56,604 nucleotides of DNA. Origin: Phycisphaerae bacterium (lineage in GTDB: Bacteria > Planctomycetota > Phycisphaerae > Phycisphaerales > UBA1924). Shown piece after piece: positions 19,551-28,343 of this stretch. Both the position numbers and the translations under genes were made by a program. The stretch spans positions 1-56,604 of the forward strand of contig JAUIFD010000003.1 in the NCBI GenBank assembly GCA_030429485.1, read 5' to 3'. The notes below the pieces were generated by a model, which did not search any database, was not told the DNA's origin, and saw nothing but the letters and a program-made list of their open reading frames with translations. Within the stretch, counting starts at the first letter, position 1, and the number at the start of each line of letters is the position of its first letter.

Positions 19551-20210
19551 TCATGCGTGGGCCTGTTGCCCACCGAATCGACTCACCTTGGGGATGAACG
19601 CTGGGGTGCTGGCGACGTAGGCGCGCCATTGGTCGCCGAACTGCGCCTCCATGTCCGCCTCTTCACGTCGGGAGAGGCGCGCGTACATGAACACCAGCAC
19701 GGGGAACATCGCGAGGGTCAGCAGCGTGGGCCACTGCAGCAGGAACCCGAACATCACCAGGACGAAGGCGATGTACTGCGGGTGGCGGACCCAGCTGTAG
19801 GGACCCGATGTCGCCAGCGTGCCCTTCTTCTGGGCGAGGTAGAGCACGCGCCAGGACGCGCTCAGCAGGATGAAGCCTGCGACGATGAACACGTTGCTGG
19901 CGATGTGGATCGGGTGGAAGTGGGCGTCGCCCTGCACCCCGAGGAAGGTCGCCCACAGATGGCCATTCTCGTGGGCGAAGAAGTCCGTTTCGGGGAACAT
20001 GCTCTGGAGCCAGCCTGCGAGGACATAGATCGTCAGCGGAAAGCCGTACATCTCGACGAAGAGCGCGAGGACGAAGGCGGAGAACGTCCCGAGCGTCCGC
20101 CAGTCACGCTTCGTCTGCGGCTTGAAGAAGGTGAACGCAAAGAAGATGAACAGGGCCGAGTTGAGGATGACCAAGCCCCAGAGGCCGTAGGAGGAGGTGT
20201 CGTGGCTCAT
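19551..20210 (-). CDS. ICMT-like membrane methyltransferase family protein
   Basis: 219 aa with about five membrane helices. The C-terminal signature GPYSWVRHPQYIAFVLVMFGFLLQWPTLLTLAMFP and REEADMEAQFGDQWRAYVASTPAFIP is that of isoprenylcysteine carboxylmethyltransferase-like proteins. A His-bearing loop (VQGDAHFHPIHIAS) precedes it. ATG overlaps the DUF2933 stop (ATGA at 20207-20210). Homologues often sit beside DUF2933 and copper ATPase genes. It is the second ICMT-like gene of the window after the czcN-like gene at the left edge. The methyl acceptor is unknown. Confidence 0.82.
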   Translation of the reverse strand: MSHDTSSYGLWGLVILNSALFIFFAFTFFKPQTKRDWRTLGTFSAFVLALFVEMYGFPLTIYVLAGWLQSMFPETDFFAHENGHLWATFLGVQGDAHFHPIHIASNVFIVAGFILLSASWRVLYLAQKKGTLATSGPYSWVRHPQYIAFVLVMFGFLLQWPTLLTLAMFPVLVFMYARLSRREEADMEAQFGDQWRAYVASTPAFIPKVSRFGGQQAHA

Positions 20211-20494
20211 CGTCCTCCCTCCTCGCGCTCGCCGTGGCGGCGGGGGCCGTCGCTGGTGTGGGTGTCACCATTCTGACCCTCCTCGTGGTGCCCGTGCCCA
20301 TGGTGGTGTCCCCCGTGCATGAACAGATGCATCAACGGACAGAGCAAGAGGATGGCGTAGGGGAGCGCTCCGAGGATGTGCGCCTCATGCTCCTCCCAGA
20401 GCAGAAAGAGCGCCGCAGCGATGAGCACGCAAAGGCCGAGGACGTAGGTGCTCTTCGAGTGCGCCGCGCGCGCGAGGCCGGCAGTCGCGGTCAT
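20207..20494 (-). CDS. DUF2933 small membrane protein with His tail
   Basis: 95 aa: two helices (STYVLGLCVLIAAALFLLWEE and AHILGALPYAILLLCPLMHLFMH), then GGHHHGHGHHEEGQNGDTHTSDG. The CPLMHLFMHGGHHHGHGHH segment is the DUF2933 hallmark. The Cys/Met/His ligands suggest Cu(I) binding at the membrane. Start and stop both overlap neighbours by 4 bp, so it is translated in strict coupling with the 42-aa protein upstream and the methyltransferase-like protein downstream. Confidence 0.85.
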   Translation of the reverse strand: MTATAGLARAAHSKSTYVLGLCVLIAAALFLLWEEHEAHILGALPYAILLLCPLMHLFMHGGHHHGHGHHEEGQNGDTHTSDGPRRHGEREEGGR

Positions 20495-20619
20495 CGGTCA
20501 CCGTCCCTTCTCGTCCGCATGCTTCTCACTGCTACCGGGATGACCACCGCGAGAACGAGGAGCGCTCCGCCCCACCACCAGCCGTGCCACATCGAGTCGA
20601 ACCAACCGTGCATCTCCAT
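20491..20619 (-). CDS. 42-aa Trp/His-rich single-helix membrane protein
   Basis: ATG 20619 is preceded by GGGAGGAA, a strong ribosome site, and the stop overlaps the DUF2933 ATG. The sequence opens MEMHGWFDSMWHGWWWGG (Met/His/Trp-rich), continues as one hydrophobic helix (ALLVLAVVIPVAV) and ends RSMRTRRDGDR, so the N-terminus should face the periplasm. It lies 17 bp after the lipoprotein gene. The N-terminal Met, His and Trp residues suggest a Cu(I) site, by composition only. I do not recognise a named family. Confidence 0.75.
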   Translation of the reverse strand: MEMHGWFDSMWHGWWWGGALLVLAVVIPVAVRSMRTRRDGDR

Positions 20620-20636
20620 GACGTTCCTCCCGTTGA

Positions 20637-21116
20637 TCAACGGCCCATCTGACACGTCCCCTTGTCCAGTCGATCGGCGTGCCACTGCACATGCGTCCGA
20701 AGAGACGAGACCGACTCCGGCCGCTTGGCCTTGAACACGATCCGCGCACCGTCGGGCGTCTCCTCGACGATGACATCGGTCTCCGGCATCTCCGCCATGT
20801 GGGCGGGCCCCTTCATCGCGTGAGCCCGGTAGTGGTCGGCCATCGCCGAGACTCGCCGCCGAAGGTCGTCGAGCATGTTGATAGGCGCGGTGAACGTCAT
20901 CGCCGCGCCGCCCTTTACCTCCGCGTGAGAAACTGTCGCGTTCATCACGTACATGGGACAGATGTCGTCGTTCCCTGACGGCATCTTCATCATGTGCGGC
21001 CGTCCGGTGGCGGTGGCCTGCTCCGCGGGCTTGGCCACGGGGTCCTCGCACCCGGCGGTCAACGCCAGCGCGGCCACGACGGCAACGGTGAACAGCAGGG
21101 CGCTTCTGACCATCAT
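20637..21116 (-). CDS. Met/His-containing lipoprotein downstream of copA
   Basis: 159 aa. The signal ends at ALALTAGC (lipobox; Cys about 23). Mature features are [29 protein letters not shown], and a later [18 protein letters not shown] with His and Met pairs. The ATG overlaps the copA stop (ATGA, 21113-21116). A periplasmic copper-binding or chaperone role is inferred from composition and from position between the P-ATPase and DUF2933; no family is recognised. Confidence 0.75.
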   Translation of the reverse strand: MMVRSALLFTVAVVAALALTAGCEDPVAKPAEQATATGRPHMMKMPSGNDDICPMYVMNATVSHAEVKGGAAMTFTAPINMLDDLRRRVSAMADHYRAHAMKGPAHMAEMPETDVIVEETPDGARIVFKAKRPESVSSLRTHVQWHADRLDKGTCQMGR

Positions 21117-23422
21117 GACAACCTCGCGCGCTTCAAGCGGAGCGCGTTCCCGACGACGGAGAGGGAGCTGAAGCTCATCGCCGCGGCCGCGAGCATCGGG
21201 CTCAGCAGCAGGCCGAAGAACGGATAGAGCAACCCGGCCGCGACGGGGACGCCCGCGGCGTTGTAGGCGAACGCCCAGAAGAGGTTTTGCTTGATGTTGC
21301 GCATGGTGGCGCGACTCAGCCGGCGCGCTCGCACGATGCCGCCAAGGTCGCCCTTCACGAGGGTAACGCTGGCGCTCTCCATGGCGACGTCGGTGCCGGT
21401 GCCCATGGCGATGCCGACCTGTGCCTGCGCGAGGGCGGGCGCGTCGTTCACGCCATCGCCCGCCATGGCGACGATGGCGCCTTCGCCCTGGAGTCGCTCG
21501 ACCTCAGCCTTCTTCTGTTCGGGCAGGACCTCGGCGACGACCCGGTCGATGCCAAGCTTCTTCGCGACCGCCTCCGCCGTCGTGCGGCTGTCGCCAGTGA
21601 GCATGACGACCCGCAGCCCCTCTTCGTGAAGCGCCTTGATGGCGTCGGGGGTTGTTGCCTTGATGGGGTCAGCCACGCCGAGCAGCCCGCTGGCGACGCC
21701 ACCGATCACGACGAACATCACTGTCTGGCCCTCTGCGCGCAGGGCCTCTGCGCGCTCGACGAGGTTCCCAGGCTCCACCCCGAGCTCGGTGAGCAGCGCG
21801 CGGTTGCCGAGGCCGATGCGCTTGCCACTGACGACGCCCGTCACGCCCTTGCCGGTGACCGATTGAAAGCCGTCGACGTCGAGGGAGCCGGTCGGGCCGC
21901 CGCGCTGCTCCGCACCGCGCACGATCGCCGCGGCCAGTGGGTGCTCGGACGACCGCTCGATGGCGGCCGCGGCGGCCAGCAGCTCTGCCTCGTCGGCGCC
22001 ATCGGCCACCTCTACGGTGACCAGCTCGGGGTGGCCCTCCGTGAGGGTCCCCGTCTTGTCGACGACGAGGGTGTCGACCTTGCGCATCACCTCGATGGAC
22101 TCGGCGTTCTTGAACAGCACGCCGAGCTGCGCACCCTTGCCCGTCGCGACCATGATCGACATCGGCGTAGCGAGCCCGAGCGCGCAGGGACAAGCGATGA
22201 TGAGCACAGCGACCGCGTTGATGAGCCCGTACGCCATCGCGGGGTCGGGGCCCCACACCGCCCAGACCACAAACGTGATCACGGCGACGGCGACGACGAC
22301 GGGGACGAAGTATCCGGACACCACGTCGGCCAGCTTCTGGATGGGAGCACGGCTGCGCTGGGCTTCGGCCACCATGGTCACGATGCGCGAGAGCAGGGTG
22401 TCGGCGCCGACCTTCTCCGCTCGCATGACAAAGCCGCCCGTCTGGTTGACGGTTGACCCCACGACCGCGTCGCCTTCGGCCTTCTTCACGGGGATGGGCT
22501 CGCCTGTGACCATGGACTCGTCGACGCTCGAGGAGCCCTCGAGCACGACGCCGTCCACCGGCACCTTCTCTCCGGGACGGACGCGTAGGCGGTCACCGGC
22601 GACGACGGCCTCCAGAGGCACATCGCTTTCCGTCCCGTCGTCGGCCACGCGTCGCGCGGTCTTGGCCTGCATGCCCAGGAGCTTCTTGATCGCCGCGCTC
22701 GTCTGCGACCGCGCCTTCAGCTCCAGCACCTGGCCGAGCAGGATGAGGGTCACGATGGTGCCGGCCGCCTCGAAGTAGACGGCGACCTCGCCGGCTTCGT
22801 TCCTGAACGACGCGGGGAAGATGCCGGGCAGCAGCGTGGCGATGACGCTGTAGGTGAAGGCGACGAACACACCGAGCCCGATCAGCGTGAACATGTTCAG
22901 GTTGAATCCCTTGAGAGACTGGACGGCCCGTACGTAGAACGGCCACGCTGACCACAGCGCGATGGGCAACGCGAGCACGAGCTCGATCCAGCTGCGCCAG
23001 CCATGAGGGAGAGCGGAGGAGACCGGCTGGCCGGGGAGCATGTCGCCCATGACGATGGCGACGAGCGGGACGGTCAGCACTGCCGCGAAGACGAATCGCC
23101 TCGTGAAGTCCTTGAGCTCGGGGTTCTCCTCCTCGTCACCGACGGGCGTTCGAGGCTCAAGCGCCATGCCGCACTTGGGGCAGGAGCCCGGCTCCGACTG
23201 GACGATTTCGGGGTGCATCGGGCACACCCACTCCGTCGCGGCGACCGCGGGGGTGGCCCGCTCGAGCGCCATGCCGCACTTGGGGCAGGACCCCGGGTCC
23301 GCCTGGCGCACCTCAGGGTGCATGGGGCAGGTCCACGGGCCGCTCGATGCCGCCGGTTGGTTTGGGCCGGCTGGAGGCGCCTCATGGTGGCAGTCGGTGT
23401 GGTCGTGATCCGTGTGCAGCAT
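21113..23422 (-). CDS. copA: CopA-type Cu(I) P1B-ATPase with two N-terminal CPMHP metal-binding motifs
   Basis: 769 aa from ATG 23422. The open frame extends to 23635, but the sigma-54 promoter at 23435-23450 lies inside that extension, which fixes the start. After a His-rich head ([14 protein letters not shown]) come two heavy-metal-binding motifs, CPMHPEV...CPKCGMAL, replacing the usual HMA domains. Eight helices follow with all P1B-ATPase motifs: VTGEP (actuator), [12 protein letters not shown] (transmembrane Cys pair), DKTGTLTEG (phosphorylation), SSEHPLA (HP motif) and [10 protein letters not shown]. The CPC type indicates Cu(I)/Ag(I) export to the periplasm. It is the first gene of an eight-gene minus-strand operon. 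Confidence 0.92.
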   Translation of the reverse strand: MLHTDHDHTDCHHEAPPAGPNQPAASSGPWTCPMHPEVRQADPGSCPKCGMALERATPAVAATEWVCPMHPEIVQSEPGSCPKCGMALEPRTPVGDEEENPELKDFTRRFVFAAVLTVPLVAIVMGDMLPGQPVSSALPHGWRSWIELVLALPIALWSAWPFYVRAVQSLKGFNLNMFTLIGLGVFVAFTYSVIATLLPGIFPASFRNEAGEVAVYFEAAGTIVTLILLGQVLELKARSQTSAAIKKLLGMQAKTARRVADDGTESDVPLEAVVAGDRLRVRPGEKVPVDGVVLEGSSSVDESMVTGEPIPVKKAEGDAVVGSTVNQTGGFVMRAEKVGADTLLSRIVTMVAEAQRSRAPIQKLADVVSGYFVPVVVAVAVITFVVWAVWGPDPAMAYGLINAVAVLIIACPCALGLATPMSIMVATGKGAQLGVLFKNAESIEVMRKVDTLVVDKTGTLTEGHPELVTVEVADGADEAELLAAAAAIERSSEHPLAAAIVRGAEQRGGPTGSLDVDGFQSVTGKGVTGVVSGKRIGLGNRALLTELGVEPGNLVERAEALRAEGQTVMFVVIGGVASGLLGVADPIKATTPDAIKALHEEGLRVVMLTGDSRTTAEAVAKKLGIDRVVAEVLPEQKKAEVERLQGEGAIVAMAGDGVNDAPALAQAQVGIAMGTGTDVAMESASVTLVKGDLGGIVRARRLSRATMRNIKQNLFWAFAYNAAGVPVAAGLLYPFFGLLLSPMLAAAAMSFSSLSVVGNALRLKRARLS

Positions 23423-23434
23423 GCCCCCATCCAC

Positions 23435-23450
23435 CGCAAGCTTCGTGCCC
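23435..23450 (-). promoter_or_regulatory. Sigma-54 promoter P2 for copA (GGGCACG-N4-TTGCG)
   Basis: On the minus strand GG (23449-23448), ten bases, GC (23437-23436). All core consensus bases fit except the first T. The predicted transcription start is about 23424, only 2 nt before the copA ATG, so the message would be nearly leaderless. Confidence 0.72.
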
Positions 23451-23538
23451 AGCGGCTGGCGGTACTTGGGGTCGTTCCAGCACGCCTTTCGGTTCTTGCC
23501 GAAGTGGTGGGTGTCGGGCAGCCGCCGACGACTGGGGA

Positions 23539-23558
23539 ATAGCCGACACGTAGCAGCG
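23539..23558 (+). promoter_or_regulatory. Partial upstream activator element U2 in the copA/ABC divergent region
   Basis: ATAGCCGACACGTAGCAGCG: the first ten bases are identical to U1, 13/20 overall. It lies 90 bp upstream of the copA -24 and 122 bp upstream of the ABC-operon -24, so one site could serve both promoters. The right half of the dyad is not conserved. Confidence 0.45.
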
Positions 23559-23678
23559 CGAGCCGGTGTGGGGCATCGCCCGGGTGCTCGGGCACTTTGG
23601 CCCATTTGTGCCCGATGACCCGTAGGTTCTCGCACGGTTGGCGTGCGGACTGTGCCGAGGCGCCCGCCCCCGAGCCGA

Positions 23679-23694
23679 TGGCCCGGTCATTGCG
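23679..23694 (+). promoter_or_regulatory. Sigma-54 promoter P3 for the ABC-YHS operon (TGGCCCG-N4-TTGCG)
   Basis: GG 23680-23681, ten bases, GC 23692-23693. The predicted transcription start is about 23705 and the first codon is GTG 23707. The 14-bp distance from the -12 C to the start codon is the same as for the divergent copA promoter. Confidence 0.72.
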
Positions 23695-23706
23695 TAAGGC
23701 TTGGCC

Positions 23707-24840
23707 GTGTGGCGCCTGCTCCTCCGCAACCTGCTCGATGACCCGGCTCGGACGCTGCTGAGCATCCTCGGTCTCGCCGCCGCGGTGATGTTGGTGCTCG
23801 TGTTCGAGGGCTTTTCGGAGGGGCTGTACGCGCAGCTGCGGGCCTACCCCGAGCGAGTCGGCGCCGATCTGGTCGTACTTCGCGCCGGCGTCCGCAACCT
23901 GGCCGCCGCTACCTCGGCACTCCCGCAGAGCACGAGAGCCGAGCTGGAGGCCACGCCCGGGGTGGAGCGTGTCCATCCGCTCGGCGGCCTCCCTCTCATC
24001 TACGAGGCGAACGGACAGCGCACACCCATCTATGTGGTCGCGTTCGAGGACAAGGGTGGCCCGCCGGTGGTGGTCGAAGGGGGCCCCCCGGAACCGGGGC
24101 GCCGCGTCGTCATCGACGCCGGGCTCGCCGACAAGTATGAACTCGGCGTAGGCGACGAGGTGGAGCTGGCCGGCGAGCGCTTCGTCGTCGCCGGGATCAC
24201 CACGGGGGCGGCGGCGCTGTTCACGCCCTATGTGTTCGTGCGGATTGAAGACCTGATCGACATCGCCATCACACGGGCGATGGAGACCGGCGATGCGCCA
24301 GCCAACCTCGGGGTGGGCTTCTACCTCGTCGATCTGGCCCCGGCGGCCCAGCTAGAGGACGTGGGGGCAAGCATTGAGCGACGGCTCCCCGCCGTGGACG
24401 TCCTGGCGCCGGCCGAGATCGCGGCGAACGACGTGCAGATGGGCCGCCGGATGATGGGCGGCGTCATGCAGCTGCTGGTGGTCGTCGCCTACGTCATCGC
24501 GCTGCTCGTGGTGGTCATCGTCTTGTCGTCGTCGGTGCTGGCGAGGGCCCGCGAGCTCGGCACGTTGAAGGCGGTGGGCGCGAGCACGCCGCGGCTGATC
24601 GTGTCGCTTGGTCTCGAAGCCTCCCTGCTCATGAGCGTAGCGTTCGTCGTCGGCGCGGCGGCAGCGGCCGCCGTCGCGGCCGGCATCGAGGCGGCGTCGC
24701 CGATGTACCTGGTGACGCCGTGGGTACCCGGCGCGCTCCTGCGGACGGCGGCGGGCGCGCTGCTCATCTCCTGGGTCGGCGCGGCCATGCCCGCTCATCG
24801 CATCGGCCAACTGGACCCGGCCGAGGTCTTCGCGAGGTGA
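23707..24840 (+). CDS. ABC transporter permease, FtsX/MacB-type
   Basis: 377 aa from GTG 23707 (TTG 23701 possible). N-terminal helix WRLLLRNLLDDPARTLLSILGLAAAVMLVLVFEG, then a large periplasmic MacB_PCD-like domain (residues about 45-250). Three C-terminal helices carry the FtsX pattern ARARELGTLKAVGAS and end PAHRIGQLDPAEVFAR. It pairs with the second permease (4-bp gap) and with the YHS-fused ATPase. Such MacB/LolCDE-like permeases act mechanically on periplasmic substrates. The gene set lacks a membrane fusion protein, so a LolCDE-like or metal-protein handling role is conceivable; the substrate is unknown. Confidence 0.85.
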   Translation: MWRLLLRNLLDDPARTLLSILGLAAAVMLVLVFEGFSEGLYAQLRAYPERVGADLVVLRAGVRNLAAATSALPQSTRAELEATPGVERVHPLGGLPLIYEANGQRTPIYVVAFEDKGGPPVVVEGGPPEPGRRVVIDAGLADKYELGVGDEVELAGERFVVAGITTGAAALFTPYVFVRIEDLIDIAITRAMETGDAPANLGVGFYLVDLAPAAQLEDVGASIERRLPAVDVLAPAEIAANDVQMGRRMMGGVMQLLVVVAYVIALLVVVIVLSSSVLARARELGTLKAVGASTPRLIVSLGLEASLLMSVAFVVGAAAAAAVAAGIEAASPMYLVTPWVPGALLRTAAGALLISWVGAAMPAHRIGQLDPAEVFAR

Positions 24841-24844
24841 GGTG

Positions 24845-25960
24845 ATGCTTCGGTGGGCCATCAAGAGCATGATCGTCGACCGCGGCGCCCTGATCGGCGC
24901 CGCGGCGGGGGTTGGCGTGGCGCTCCTCCTGGTGCTGCTGCTCGAAGGCGTGTTCGCCGGAGCCTCCGACACCATCGTCGCCTACCCGCAAGCGGCGAAC
25001 GCGGACGTTTGGGTGATGCAGAAGGGCGTCGCCAACATGCACATGGCGAGCTCGCTGATCGACGGCGACCTCGTCGGCCAGACCGCTGACGTCCCCGGCG
25101 TCGAGTCGGTCGAGCCCATCCTCTATGTAAACAGCTTCATAGAGACAGAAGGGGGAGCGCTCTGGTTCGCCTACATCGTCGGCATCACGCTTGCGGCCAC
25201 GAACAGCGGGCCGTGGGAGATGGCGGCGGGTGCGCCCGTGCCCCGTGCCGGCGAGGCGGTGCTGCCGGAGGGCCTCGCGAAGAAGGCCGGCGTGCGCGTC
25301 GGTGACGAGGTGCGGGTGCTGGGCAGGGAGCTCCGGGTGAGCGGCCTGTCCCGCGGAACGTTCTCCATGGCCAACTCCATCGCCTTCGTCGCCTATGCCG
25401 ACCTTGAGTCGATGCGGGAGGCCAGCGGCGCGGCCAGCTACGTGTTGGTTCGGGCCCGGCCCGGTGTCGACGCGGAGGCACTGGCCGAGGCGATCCGCAC
25501 CGCGGTCCCCGGCGTGAACGCCGTGACGTCGACCGTGTTCATCGAGAACGATCGCGAGGTCGCCCTGCAGATGGGCGTCAACGTGGTGCGTCTCATGAGC
25601 GGCGTCGGCGGTGGTGTCGCGCTCCTCATCATCGCGTTCACCCTGTTCACGCACGCGGCGCGACGGTCGCGTGAGCTGGCGATCGCCAAGGCCCTCGGCG
25701 CGACGTCGCGGTCGCTCTACGGCGCGTTGCTGGTCCAGTCCCTGTTCATCGCGAGCGCGGGCTTCGCAGCGTCGGTGGTGCTGGCGCTGATCGTCGAGCC
25801 GATCATCGAGACGGCGGTGCCGGAGGTCGCCGTCACTTACGTGCCGACCACCGCCGGCTGGCTGCTCCTCGTCTCGTTGGTCGTCGGGATCGTCGCGTCT
25901 GTGGTCATCGCCCAGCGCGTCGCTCGCACCGACCCCGCGGCCGCGTTCTCTGGATCGTAG
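24845..25960 (+). CDS. ABC transporter permease, FtsX/MacB-type (second)
   Basis: 371 aa from ATG 24845, with GAGGTGAGG upstream; GTG 24842 is an in-frame alternative. Topology as for the first permease: helix at about 12-35, a periplasmic domain with NADVWVMQKGVANMHMASSLIDGDL, then AARRSRELAIAKALGATSRSLYGALLVQSLFIASAG and two further helices, ending RVARTDPAAAF. It forms a heterodimeric permease with the preceding gene. The MHMASS-type Met/His in the periplasmic part is noted but may not be functional. Confidence 0.85.
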   Translation: MLRWAIKSMIVDRGALIGAAAGVGVALLLVLLLEGVFAGASDTIVAYPQAANADVWVMQKGVANMHMASSLIDGDLVGQTADVPGVESVEPILYVNSFIETEGGALWFAYIVGITLAATNSGPWEMAAGAPVPRAGEAVLPEGLAKKAGVRVGDEVRVLGRELRVSGLSRGTFSMANSIAFVAYADLESMREASGAASYVLVRARPGVDAEALAEAIRTAVPGVNAVTSTVFIENDREVALQMGVNVVRLMSGVGGGVALLIIAFTLFTHAARRSRELAIAKALGATSRSLYGALLVQSLFIASAGFAASVVLALIVEPIIETAVPEVAVTYVPTTAGWLLLVSLVVGIVASVVIAQRVARTDPAAAFSGS

Positions 25961-25968
25961 GAGGCTCC

Positions 25969-26892
25969 ATGACGTCCACCGCCGATGCGCTGCTCGAGGC
26001 CAGGGACCTGGTCAAGGTCTATGGCGAAGGTCACGCCGCGACGCGCGCCGTCGACGGCATTAGCGTCCGTATTGCGCCGGGCGAGCTCGTCCTCGTCACG
26101 GGACCCTCAGGATCGGGAAAGACGACGCTGCTGTCGATGCTCGGCGCGCTGCTGCGCCCGACCTCCGGCGAGGTCATCGTCGGGGGCGTCGATGCCGCCG
26201 GCGCGCCCGCAGGCGAGCTGCCCCGGATTCGCGCGCAGAAGATCGGCTTCATCTTTCAGGCCTTCAACCTGCTCGAAGCCTTGTCGGCTGTGGAGAACGT
26301 CGCGTTCGCGGCGAGTCTGGTCCCGGGGGGCAGCTTGCGGGCCGCGCTCCCCGAGGCCGCCGAGCTGCTTGAGCGCCTCGGCCTCGGCCACCGGCTGCTT
26401 CATCGCCCGCGGGCGCTCTCGGGTGGTGAGAAGCAGCGCGTGGCCATCGCGCGCGCGCTCATCAACGACCCTCCGTTGATCCTCGCCGACGAGCCCACGG
26501 GCAACCTCGACTCGCACAGCGGGCAGGAGGTGATGATGGTGCTGCACGACATCGTCCGCGACGAGGGGAGAGCGGCGCTGATCGTCACCCATGACCCGCG
26601 TATCGAGGAGATCGCCGACAGGATTCTGTGGCTGGAGGACGGGCGGCTGCGCGACCGCAAGGCCGAGCGTCATGACTGGGTGCGCGACCCCGTGTGCGGC
26701 ATGCGGGTCGACGCGTGGACGGCCACCATCACCATGGACGTCGATGATGCTCGGGTGGTCTTCTGCTCGAGCCGCTGCCGGGAGCGCTTTGAGATGGAGC
26801 CGGGTGCCTACCCTGGGTCCGCTGCACCCGGGTCGCTAGATCCATCAGACGCAGACGAGGGACGTCCTCGCGCAGAAGGAGCCTCGTCATGA
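25969..26892 (+). CDS. ABC ATPase fused to a C-terminal YHS metal-binding domain
   Basis: 307 aa; AGGAG upstream. Residues 1-225 are a MacB/LolD-type ATPase: TGPSGSGKTTLLSMLGALLRP (Walker A), IGFIFQAFNLLEALSAVENV (Q-loop), SGGEKQRVAIARAL (signature), LILADEPTGNLD (Walker B), LIVTHDP (H-loop). Residues about 233-275 add a YHS-like domain: VRDPVCGMRVD...FCSSRCRERFEMEPGAY. That DPVCGM...FCSxxC pattern is the metal-binding module usually found on copper ATPases or as free proteins. Fusion to an ABC ATPase would place a metal (probably copper) sensor on the motor. The stop overlaps the oxidase ATG. Confidence 0.88.
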   Translation: MTSTADALLEARDLVKVYGEGHAATRAVDGISVRIAPGELVLVTGPSGSGKTTLLSMLGALLRPTSGEVIVGGVDAAGAPAGELPRIRAQKIGFIFQAFNLLEALSAVENVAFAASLVPGGSLRAALPEAAELLERLGLGHRLLHRPRALSGGEKQRVAIARALINDPPLILADEPTGNLDSHSGQEVMMVLHDIVRDEGRAALIVTHDPRIEEIADRILWLEDGRLRDRKAERHDWVRDPVCGMRVDAWTATITMDVDDARVVFCSSRCRERFEMEPGAYPGSAAPGSLDPSDADEGRPRAEGASS

Positions 26893-28328
26893 GCCAGCAC
26901 ACCCTCACCGCATCGGCGATCGTTCTCGTGCTGGCCACCGGCGCTTGCGAGACCGGCGATGTTCGTGTGGACGTCGACCTGCCGGTCGCGCCGGCCTCGA
27001 TCGAGGAGCCTCCTGCGAGCGAAGTGGAGCTCGTCGCCGCGCCCGCGCTCCTGCAGCTCCGTGATGACGGTCCGCCTACGGAGGTGTGGGCCTTCAACGG
27101 GCGCGTCCCCGGGCCGACGATCCACGCGGAGCCAGGGACGAGGATCCGTGTCCGTTTCACCAATGAGCTGCCCGAGGCGACGACGCTTCACTGGCATGGG
27201 CTACGGGTCAGCAATGCGATGGACGGCACCCCCGCGGTGATGCGGCCGGTGGCGCCGGGCGAGACCTTCGTCTACGACCTCGACGTGCCCGATGCCGGGC
27301 TCTTCTGGTACCACCCGCACGTCAACACGCACCATCAAGTGGACCGCGGCCTGTACGGGGCGTTCCTCGTCGAGCCGGCGGGCGCGGCGGATGTGCCCAT
27401 CGCGTTGATCGACGACTGGTCTCTTGATGACGACAACCAGCTCGTCCCGCCCACCGCGCGCGAGGACGTAGAGGGTCGCACCGGCAACTTGCTCACGATC
27501 AACAGCCGGCCGCAGGCCGCGCTGGCTGTCGGCGAGTCATCGCCGCGCCTGCACCTGCTCAACGGGAGCAACGCGACACCCTTCGCGGTAGGGCTGAGCG
27601 GCCACTCGTTTCGCGTCGTCGCGAAGGATGGCCCGGCGGTCGATGATCCGGTCGTGCTCGAGCGGCTGAGGATCGCACCCGGGGAGCGCTTCGAAGTCGA
27701 GCTGCTGCCGGTGGACGGCGACGTCCCTGAAGCCGAGTTGATCGTCAGCCCGCTCTCGCGCGGAACCATGATGGGGGGCGGCGGCGCACGAGGTTGGACC
27801 GTCAACGGTGCCCAATGGCCGGACGTGCCTCCGCTCGAGGTCCCCACGGGGGAGCTGCTTGTGCTCGACGTCAGCAACGAGACCATGCTCTCGCATCCAT
27901 TGCACATCCACGGCCACTTCTTCCGCGTCCTGGGGCGAACGTCATCGGGGGCGAGTAGCGTCCCCTCGGTGGAGGGGGGCGTGACGCTCGCGACCGTGGC
28001 CTTCAACGAAGCCGCGCCTGCGGCTCAACCGGCGAGGCTGGCGCTCGAGCCGGCGTCGGAACAAGCGCCGGTCGTGCCGCTGCGATTGGGTGCCGCGATG
28101 AGCATGGGGATGGGGGGCATGGGAGGCATGCATGGCGGTGGCACGCCAAGCGGCGAGCGGCTGACGGACATCGATCGCGTCGCCCTGCAGGACACCGTGG
28201 AGGTGTTTCCCGGGGAGACCGTGCGGGTGGCCCTCCGCGCCGACAACCCGGGCGAGTGGCTCTACCACTGCCACGTCCTCGAACATGAGGAGGGCGGGAT
28301 GATGGGCTTGCTGCGCGTCGTCGAGTAG
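26889..28328 (+). CDS. Multicopper oxidase lipoprotein 1 (CueO/laccase-like)
   Basis: 479 aa. The lipoprotein signal ends at LATGAC (Cys about 20). All four copper-ligand motifs are present: TTLHWHGL, FWYHPHVNTHH, SHPLHIHGHFF and YHCHVLEHEEGGMMG, giving the type 1 and trinuclear type 2/3 sites. A Met-rich segment (MSMGMGGMGGMHGG) near residue 400 recalls the CueO methionine loop that binds Cu(I). The ATG overlaps the ABC-YHS stop (26889-26892). Predicted periplasmic or outer-membrane-anchored oxidation of Cu(I) to the less toxic Cu(II), using O2. Confidence 0.92.
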   Translation: MSQHTLTASAIVLVLATGACETGDVRVDVDLPVAPASIEEPPASEVELVAAPALLQLRDDGPPTEVWAFNGRVPGPTIHAEPGTRIRVRFTNELPEATTLHWHGLRVSNAMDGTPAVMRPVAPGETFVYDLDVPDAGLFWYHPHVNTHHQVDRGLYGAFLVEPAGAADVPIALIDDWSLDDDNQLVPPTAREDVEGRTGNLLTINSRPQAALAVGESSPRLHLLNGSNATPFAVGLSGHSFRVVAKDGPAVDDPVVLERLRIAPGERFEVELLPVDGDVPEAELIVSPLSRGTMMGGGGARGWTVNGAQWPDVPPLEVPTGELLVLDVSNETMLSHPLHIHGHFFRVLGRTSSGASSVPSVEGGVTLATVAFNEAAPAAQPARLALEPASEQAPVVPLRLGAAMSMGMGGMGGMHGGGTPSGERLTDIDRVALQDTVEVFPGETVRVALRADNPGEWLYHCHVLEHEEGGMMGLLRVVE

Positions 28329-28343
28329 ACGCGCGCAGGTCGT

